Shown here: piece by piece, positions 58,773 through 64,000 of the stretch
How the letters are laid out: every line of letters starts with the position of its first letter
Position numbering within the stretch: the stretch's first letter is position 1
Assembly: GCF_030657435.1 (NCBI RefSeq)
Contig: NZ_JAUTWS010000008.1
Span: 124,001-188,000 of the forward strand
Origin: Paracraurococcus lichenis
GTDB taxonomy: Bacteria; Pseudomonadota; Alphaproteobacteria; Acetobacterales; Acetobacteraceae
DNA length: 64,000 nucleotides
Reading direction: 5' to 3'
The notes under the pieces: generated by a model
What the model saw: only the letters and a program-made list of their open reading frames with translations
What the model was told of the DNA's origin: nothing
Database searches by the model: none
Position numbers and translations under genes: made by a program

Positions 58773-59393
58773 TCATGCTTTCCCTTGGACGAAGAGGCTG
58801 CGCAGCCAGGAGAGGAAGGCGCGCCACATCAGCCCGAAGCCGCCGAGTTCGGCGGGCGGCACGGCGGGCGGCGGCGGGGCGGGCGGCGTCGAGGGCGCGG
58901 CCGCAGGGGCTGCCTCGACGGCGGGCTCGGGCGCCGCGGCCGGCGCGCGCTCCGCCACCAGCTTCGCCATGTTGGCGGCGAACTCCGCCAGCAGGGCGCG
59001 CGCCACATGCACGCCGCCGGCATTGGCGAAGGTCTCGAGCGGCCCGGTCACGGTGAAGCTGCCCGCCACGTCCAGCAGCGTCGCCTCGCCCTCGGCGCTC
59101 GCCCGCACCTGGCCGGAGGCGAGGGCGCGGGAGGCGCCGCGGCCGTCGATCCCGCGCCCCTCGATCGCGCAGGCATGGGCGGCATGGTCGAAGTCCAGCG
59201 TCGCCTCGCCCTTGAAGACCGCGATGGTCGGCCCGAAGCGCACCTTCACCGAACCGCGCCAGAGCCCGTCCCCCTGGTCGGGGGCGAGCGTCGCGCCGGG
59301 GATGCAGCCCGCCACCGTCGCGGGGTCGCTCAGCAGCGGCCACACCACGGCGAGCGGCGCCGCGATGCGGGTCTGTTCGGCAATCTCGGGCAT
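58773..59393 (-). CDS. coxG: CoxG-like SRPBCC protein
   Basis: A 206-aa protein: SRPBCC core IAAPLAVVWPLLSDPATVAG, PTIAVFKGEATLDFDHAAHA and ATLLDVAGSFTVTGPLETFA, then a Pro/Ala-rich segment and a C-terminal membrane helix ELGGFGLMWRAFLSWLRSLF. CoxG anchors molybdenum CO dehydrogenase-type enzymes to the membrane. One base separates it from the TPP enzyme. Start ATG 59393. Confidence 0.88.
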   Translation of the reverse strand: MPEIAEQTRIAAPLAVVWPLLSDPATVAGCIPGATLAPDQGDGLWRGSVKVRFGPTIAVFKGEATLDFDHAAHACAIEGRGIDGRGASRALASGQVRASAEGEATLLDVAGSFTVTGPLETFANAGGVHVARALLAEFAANMAKLVAERAPAAAPEPAVEAAPAAAPSTPPAPPPPAVPPAELGGFGLMWRAFLSWLRSLFVQGKA

Positions 59394-59430
59394 CCCTCTC
59401 CGCCTGGTCGTTCTGCTTGCCCGGCAGCCT

Positions 59431-59477
59431 GCGCAACCCCGCCCGGTTGCGCAAGCCGGCCCGGCCCGGGCGGGGTT
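59431..59477. promoter_or_regulatory. Overlapping inverted repeats upstream of coxG
   Basis: GCGCAAC (59431-59437)/GTTGCGC (59446-59452) and AACCCCGCCCGG (59435-59446)/CCGGGCGGGGTT (59466-59477) are both perfect and share bases, so they can form only one at a time. They lie 38 bp before the coxG ATG, after coxL. An attenuator or terminator is possible. Confidence 0.45.
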
Positions 59478-59487
59478 GCCCGCCGGA

Positions 59488-59672
59488 CCTGGACGGCCCC
59501 CACGCGATGGGGTGCTGCGGCCATCGGGCTGCCTTGCCTGTCGGGCGGACCGGTCCAAGGCACCGCCCTGGACGGCCTCCACCTCGCGGCGTTGCCGCAT
59601 CGGGCCGCCTTCTCTCAGGCGGGCCTTTTCGGACCTCCGCGCCCTGCGATGCTGCGGCCGTCGTCCGCCTCA
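59488..59672. repeat. Imperfect tandem repeats between coxG and coxL
   Basis: Two copies of about 79 bp (starting 59488 and 59567) share CCTGGACGGCC, CATCGGGC and GCCTT. A third part (59629-59672) resembles the 60-bp repeat at 49.5 kb (TTCxGACCTCCGCG, GCTGCGGxCxTC, ending CTCAG). The gap of 276 bp has no gene. Confidence 0.6.
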
Positions 59673-62000
59673 GCCGTGCAGCGCCGCCCAGACCCGTGGC
59701 GGCATCAGCGGCATCTGCAGCCCCGCTGCCGCCTGCGGCCGGCCGGCCCGCGTCAGGGCATCCGCCACCGCATTCACCACCGCCGGCGTCGCGCCGATGG
59801 TGCCGAGCTCGCCGACCCCCTTCACGCCCAGCGGGTTGGTGCGGCAGGGAATGGTCTGGTCCAGGGTGGTGACATAGCCCCAGGCCAGGTCGGCGCGCGG
59901 CATGGCGTAGTCCATGAAGCTGGCGCTCAGCGGCTGGCCCGTCTCCGGGTCATAGACCACCTGCTCGTAGAGCGCCTGGCCGATGCCCTGCAGCGCGCCG
60001 CCGACGATCTGCCCCTCCACGATCAGCGGGTTCACCACCCGCCCGGCATCATTGGCCGAGGTATAGGAGACCACCTCCACCTCGCCCGTGTCGGGGTCGA
60101 TCTCCACCTCGCAGATATGCGTCCCGTTCGGCCAGGTGGGGCCGGAGACGCTGCTGGTGCTGTCGATGAAGATGCGCTGGTCCGGCTGCTTCGCCGCCAG
60201 CTCGAACAGCCCGATGCCGCGGTCGGTGCCGGCGACCTGGAGGCGGCCCTCGCGGTATTCGAGATCGACAGCCGCGACCTCCAGCGCATCCGCCGCCAGG
60301 TCCTTGGCGGTGTTCACCGTCTTGTCGGCTGCGACCTTGACCGCCGAGCCTGCGGTGAAGAGCGAGCGGGAGCCGGCACTCCCGAAGCCGCTGCCGCGGT
60401 CGCTGTCGCCGAACACCACGCGGATGCGCTCGAGCGGCACGCCGAAGACATCCACCGCGAGCTGCGCGTAGCTGGTCGCGATGCCCTGACCCATGGCCTG
60501 GGTGGTGGCATAGATCTCGATCTCGCCGTCACCCTTGACCGCGACGGTCACCCGCTCCTCGAAGACATTGCCGCCGGTCCATTCGAGGAAGCTGGCGATG
60601 CCGCGCCCGCGCAGCCTGCCGCGCGCCTTGGACTGCGCGGCCCGCGCCGCGAAACCGTCCCAGTCCGCGAGCTTCAGCCCCTCGTCCAGCACCTGCGCGA
60701 AGCTGCCGCTGTCATAGGTCTGGCCCATGGCATTGGTATAGGGCATCTGCGAGGGCGCGATCATGTTGCGCCGGCGCAGCTCCGCCGGGTCGAGGTCCAT
60801 CTTCCGCGCCGCGGCGTCCATCAGCCGCTCGATCAGGTAGATCGCCTCCGGCCGTCCGGCGCCGCGATAGGGGCCGGTCGGCGCGGTATTGGTCATGACG
60901 GCGGTGAATTCGAAGTCGATGGTGGTGATGTCGTAGATGCTGGTGGAGACCCAGGGGCCGATGAGGAGCTGGATGGCGACGCCCGGGTTGCGCGGATAGG
61001 CGCCCATATTGGCCAGGGTACGTACGCGGAAGGCCAGCACCTTGCCATCGGCGTCCAGCGCCAGCTCCGCCTTGCTCTCCGTGTCGCGGCCATGCAGGGC
61101 GGAGAGGAAATCGTCCAGCCGCGTCGCCGCCCATTTCACGGGACGGCCGACCTGCTTGGCGGCGAAGGCGACCACCGCATCCTCGGGGTAGAGGCCGGTC
61201 TTCATCCCGAAGCCGCCGCCGACATCGCCGACCAGCACCCGCACCTTCTCGGCCGGGATGCCCAGCACCTCGGTCGCGATGGAATCGCGCGCGGAGGAGG
61301 GCATCTGGCTGCTCATCCGCACGGTGATGCGGTCGCCTGCCGCGTCGTATTCCGCCAGCACCACCCGCGGCTCCATGGAGGCGGGGACGAGGCGCTGGTT
61401 CACCAGGTCCAGCGAGACGACATGCGCCGCCCTCTCGAACCCGGACTGCGCCGCCGCGGCATCGCCGTAGCGGGTCTGCGCCACGACATTGTCCGGCGCG
61501 CCGTCCCAGACCCGCGGGGCGCCCGGCGCCGCGGCGGCCTGCAGCGCGGTGACCGCGGGCAGGTCCTCGTAGTCCACCAGGACGGCCTCGGCGCCGTCGC
61601 GGGCGGCGGCCGCGCTCTCGGCGATGATGGCGGCCACCGGTTCGCCGACGAAGCGGACATGGCCCTCGGCCAGCACCGGCCGCGGCGGCGCGGTCAGGGG
61701 CGCGCCGTCCGGCCGCTTGAAGGGCAGGCTGACCAGCATGGGCTTGGCGCCGGCCTTGGCCAGGTCCGCCGCGGTGATCACCGCCAGCACGCCCGGCACG
61801 GCCAGTGCCGGCGCGGTGTCGATGGCGGCGATGCGCGCATGCGCCTGCGGGGAGCGGAGGAAATAGAGATGCGTCTGCCCCGCCGGGGCGACATCGTCGG
61901 TGAACATCCCGGCCCCGCTCAGCAGCGCGCGATCCTCGACCCGCCGCACCGCCTGGCCGCTGCCGAACCGGCCGGCGCCGGCCTCCATGCCATCTGCCAC
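59670..62000 (-). CDS. coxL: CoxL-like molybdopterin-binding subunit (form II CO dehydrogenase/aldehyde oxidase type)
   Basis: A 776-aa large subunit of the xanthine oxidase family. Segments: FVGEPVAAIIAESAAAARDG, DVGGGFGMKTGLYPEDAVVA, NTAPTGPYRGAGRPEAIYLI (PYRGAGR, close to the form II signature AYRGAGR), and the catalytic Glu in LGVKGVGELGTIGATPAVV. It lacks the form I motif AYXCSFR, so it is not a classical CO dehydrogenase. No CoxM or CoxS genes nearby. Start chosen at GTG 62000 because GGGAGGGG lies upstream; ATG 61988 would lack this site. Confidence 0.9.
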   Translation of the reverse strand: MADGMEAGAGRFGSGQAVRRVEDRALLSGAGMFTDDVAPAGQTHLYFLRSPQAHARIAAIDTAPALAVPGVLAVITAADLAKAGAKPMLVSLPFKRPDGAPLTAPPRPVLAEGHVRFVGEPVAAIIAESAAAARDGAEAVLVDYEDLPAVTALQAAAAPGAPRVWDGAPDNVVAQTRYGDAAAAQSGFERAAHVVSLDLVNQRLVPASMEPRVVLAEYDAAGDRITVRMSSQMPSSARDSIATEVLGIPAEKVRVLVGDVGGGFGMKTGLYPEDAVVAFAAKQVGRPVKWAATRLDDFLSALHGRDTESKAELALDADGKVLAFRVRTLANMGAYPRNPGVAIQLLIGPWVSTSIYDITTIDFEFTAVMTNTAPTGPYRGAGRPEAIYLIERLMDAAARKMDLDPAELRRRNMIAPSQMPYTNAMGQTYDSGSFAQVLDEGLKLADWDGFAARAAQSKARGRLRGRGIASFLEWTGGNVFEERVTVAVKGDGEIEIYATTQAMGQGIATSYAQLAVDVFGVPLERIRVVFGDSDRGSGFGSAGSRSLFTAGSAVKVAADKTVNTAKDLAADALEVAAVDLEYREGRLQVAGTDRGIGLFELAAKQPDQRIFIDSTSSVSGPTWPNGTHICEVEIDPDTGEVEVVSYTSANDAGRVVNPLIVEGQIVGGALQGIGQALYEQVVYDPETGQPLSASFMDYAMPRADLAWGYVTTLDQTIPCRTNPLGVKGVGELGTIGATPAVVNAVADALTRAGRPQAAAGLQMPLMPPRVWAALHG

Positions 62001-62128
62001 GATCACACCCCTCCCGGACGAAGGGCGCGAGCCTAAGCAGACTTTCGCGGTTTGGGCCACACGTCGCGCCGCCCGACGCCTCGGGCCGGAAGCCCGCCGA
62101 GGAGGCCCGGCGGCGCAAATCCCGGGGG

Positions 62129-62150
62129 GGCTTGCCGGCGCCGGCAAGCC
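62129..62150. promoter_or_regulatory. Perfect 22-bp palindrome in the coxL/hydratase gap
   Basis: Half-site GGCTTGCCGGC followed directly by its complement GCCGGCAAGCC. It lies between the divergent coxL (62000) and hydratase (62227) starts, placed to control either gene. No known regulator family was matched. Confidence 0.5.
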
Positions 62151-62226
62151 GGGCCGGGGGCAGGGGGCTTCATCCCGCCGGCATCCCCGGCCATGCTGCG
62201 CGCCCGAGGGGAAGGAATGCCAGCCC

Positions 62227-62979
62227 ATGACCGATACCACGCAGCAGGCCGCCGACATCCTAATGGCGGTCCGCCAGGGCGGCCCGCGCGTCGCCGGCCT
62301 CGGCGCCGCCGCGCCGCGGGACGAAGCCACGGCCTTCGCCATCCAGCGGGAGGTGCTGCGGCGCCGCGGCGCCCGCGCCGGCGGCTGGAAATGCGCCGCG
62401 CCCCCGGGCAAGCCGACCTCGGCCGCCATGCTCGATGCCGCCGGCATCCGCCCCGGCCCCGCCACCTGGCCCGTGCCGCCGGGGGAGAAGATCGGCATCG
62501 AGACGGAGATCGCCTTCCGCCTCGGCCGCGACCTGCCCGGCCGCGGCACGCCCTATACGCTGGACGAGATCAAGGACGCCATCGCCGCCTGCTTCCCGGC
62601 CATCGAGATGGTCGCCAGCCGCTACATCGACCCGTCCGGGGTCTCGCCGCTGGAGGCCATGGCCGACAGCATCGCCCATGCCGGGCTGGTCATCGGCGCC
62701 GAGGTGCCGGGCTGGCGCGACATGGACCTGAAGTCCCTCACGGTGCGCCAGACCTGCGGCGGCGCGGTGCAGGTGGAGAAGGTGGGCGGCAATCCCTCCG
62801 GCGATCCCTTCACGCCGCTGCTCTGGCTGGCGAACCACCTGCCGGGCCTCGGCATGACGCTGGAAGCCGGGCAGGTCGTGACGACGGGAAGCTGCACCGG
62901 CCTGCTCTGGGTGGATGGCGGCCAGCGCGTGACCGGCGGCTTCGCCGGCCTCGGCGAGGTGGTGGTCGACCTTGCCTGA
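62227..62979 (+). CDS. 2-keto-4-pentenoate hydratase/FAH-family protein
   Basis: A 250-aa protein of the MhpD/fumarylacetoacetate hydrolase family: WKCAAPPGKPTSAAMLDAAG, metal-binding GIETEIAFRLGRDLPG and EVPGWRDMDLKSLTVRQTCG, and a C-terminus SCTGLLWVDGGQRVTGGFAG. It hydrates or cleaves 2-keto acids from aromatic breakdown. The neighbouring MFS transporter suggests uptake of an organic acid. Start ATG 62227. Confidence 0.9.
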   Translation: MTDTTQQAADILMAVRQGGPRVAGLGAAAPRDEATAFAIQREVLRRRGARAGGWKCAAPPGKPTSAAMLDAAGIRPGPATWPVPPGEKIGIETEIAFRLGRDLPGRGTPYTLDEIKDAIAACFPAIEMVASRYIDPSGVSPLEAMADSIAHAGLVIGAEVPGWRDMDLKSLTVRQTCGGAVQVEKVGGNPSGDPFTPLLWLANHLPGLGMTLEAGQVVTTGSCTGLLWVDGGQRVTGGFAGLGEVVVDLA

Positions 62980-64000
62980 GGCTGCCTTCGGCCGCACCGG
63001 GCTGGGCCTCGCCGCGGTCACCGTGCTCAACCTGCCGCTCGGCACGGTCTATGCCTTCAGCGTCTTCATCCGGCCGCTGGAGGCGGAACTCGGCCTCTCC
63101 CGCGCCGCGCTCTCCTTCGTCTTCGGCCTGACGCTGGTCGGCTTCACCGCGGGGATGAACCTGGCGCCGCTGCTCTATCGCGCGGCCTCGGCGGCGGTGC
63201 TGACGGCGGGCTGCGCGGCCTTCGCCGCGTTCGGCATGGCGCTGGCGGCGTCGGCCACGGGGCTCGTGCAGCTTGCGCTCGGCTATGGCGTGCTGTTCGG
63301 GCTCGGCGGCGGCGCGGCCTATGTGGTGCTGCTGCAGGGCATGAACCTGATGCTGGGCGGCGCGCGGCGCGGCCTCGCCAACGGCTTCATCGTCAGCCTC
63401 TACCCCATGGGCGCCATGATCGGCGCGCCGCTCTTCGGCTGGGCGCTGGGCGGATTCGGCCTGCGCGCCACGCTGGGCGGGCTGGCGGCGGCGCTGCTCG
63501 GGGCCGGGCTGCTCGCCGCCCTCCTGGCACGCCTCGCCGGCATGCGGCTGGAGCCGCCGGCGGGCGCCGCCGCGCCGCAGGCGCCGGGACAGCGCTCGGT
63601 CTTCTGGCGCATCTGGCTGGTCTTCTTCCTCGCCGCCGCGGCGGGGCTGACGGTGCTGGGCCAGGCGGCCGGCATGGTGGAGGCCTATGGCGGCAGCACG
63701 GCGCTCGCCCTCTCCGCGACCACGGCGATCACCGGCTTCGTCGCCGGGGCGCGCATCGTCGGCGGCTGGCTGGCGGACCGCATCCCGGCGCCGCGCGTCC
63801 TGGCCTTCGCGCATCTGCTGGCGCTGGGCGGCGGGGTGGTGCTGCTGGCCTTCCCCGCGGCGGGGCCTGCGGTCGTCTCGCTGGCCATGATCGGCATGGG
63901 CTATGGGCTGGTCAGCGGCAGCACCGCGGCGGCGATCGGCATCTACTGGGGCGCCGCGGCCTATGGCCGCATGGCCGGCCGGCTCTATGCCGCCTGGTGC
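62972..64000 (+). CDS. Major facilitator superfamily transporter (3' end outside window)
   Basis: An open frame to the window end with at least nine membrane segments: VTVLNLPLGTVYAFSVFIRP, LGYGVLFGLGGGAAYVVLLQ, ANGFIVSLYPMGAMIGAPLF, VFFLAAAAGLTVLGQAAGMV and ARIVGGWLADRIPAPRVLAF (the typical G-x-x-x-D-R/K-x motif of the second half). It resembles oxalate/formate-antiporter-type MFS proteins. Start TTG 62972 overlaps the hydratase stop by 8 bases; no ATG is near. Ends beyond base 64000. Confidence 0.85.
   Translation, partial: MPEAAFGRTGLGLAAVTVLNLPLGTVYAFSVFIRPLEAELGLSRAALSFVFGLTLVGFTAGMNLAPLLYRAASAAVLTAGCAAFAAFGMALAASATGLVQLALGYGVLFGLGGGAAYVVLLQGMNLMLGGARRGLANGFIVSLYPMGAMIGAPLFGWALGGFGLRATLGGLAAALLGAGLLAALLARLAGMRLEPPAGAAAPQAPGQRSVFWRIWLVFFLAAAAGLTVLGQAAGMVEAYGGSTALALSATTAITGFVAGARIVGGWLADRIPAPRVLAFAHLLALGGGVVLLAFPAAGPAVVSLAMIGMGYGLVSGSTAAAIGIYWGAAAYGRMAGRLYAAWC

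Overview
The window is very GC-rich, densely coded DNA from an alphaproteobacterium. Several things point to Rhodospirillales, most likely Acetobacteraceae (Roseomonas-like): the rhizobial/alphaproteobacterial type glycerol ABC operon (glpD-glpS-glpT-glpP-glpQ-glpU-glpV), the DUF2849-sulfite reductase-DUF934 operon, MmcB, the rpsF-rpsR-DUF2232-rplI order, and a CarD regulator with a long Ala/Pro/Lys tail. This placement is inference from gene content; no marker gene was compared with a database. No CRISPR array, phage or insertion sequence was seen.

Region 1 (1-10.6 kb) is a selenocysteine/formate oxidation island. It holds the 3' part of selB, a tRNA-Sec with a UCA anticodon only 7 nt after selB, and a leftward operon (unknown 79-aa protein, four-cluster Fe-S subunit, NrfD-type membrane subunit, DUF4396 protein). 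Divergent from it are the formate dehydrogenase catalytic gene, read through an in-frame UGA at codon 198 with a SECIS-like hairpin just downstream, and a 100-aa partner. A selD fused to an FAD/NAD(P) oxidoreductase domain faces them. Together they make selenophosphate, charge and deliver Sec, and build a membrane-bound Sec formate dehydrogenase; selA, fdhD and fdhE are not in view.

Region 2 (10.8-24.2 kb) holds mixed housekeeping genes: two unknown overlapping genes, MmcB, an Rrf2 regulator, PhhB, a small zincin, a trypsin-like protease gene broken by an amber codon, a PhyH-like oxygenase, a copper cluster (DUF2946-like, YcnI, PCu(A)C), ThpR, a GDSL esterase divergent from an ABC ATPase without its permease, MltG, FabF and AcpP.

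Region 3 (24.2-39.8 kb) contains FabG and FabD, a glycosyltransferase-FkbM methyltransferase fusion, a glycine-zipper lipoprotein, the ribosomal operon rpsF-rpsR-DUF2232-rplI, an SDR, an unusual protein made of two sigma-70 region 1.1-like units, a MazE/MazF pair with a perfect palindrome upstream, aconitase, ccmA-ccmB, a TauD-type oxygenase and a thiolase/DUF35 pair.

Region 4 (39.9-48.3 kb) is the complete glycerol operon glpR-glpD-glpS-glpT-glpP-glpQ-glpU-glpV with a candidate GlpR operator. The two ATPases show a one-sided pattern of degenerate motifs.

Region 5 (48.3-64 kb) has a serine hydrolase, a 60-bp tandem intergenic repeat, an LLM flavoenzyme, a Bug-type binding protein, the assimilatory sulfite reductase operon, CarD with a histone H1-like tail, a D-2-hydroxyacid dehydrogenase, a TPP enzyme, CoxG-like and CoxL-like proteins with repeats between them, a 2-keto-4-pentenoate hydratase family protein and an MFS transporter cut by the window end. 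Convergent or terminal genes are often separated by strong GC-rich hairpins.
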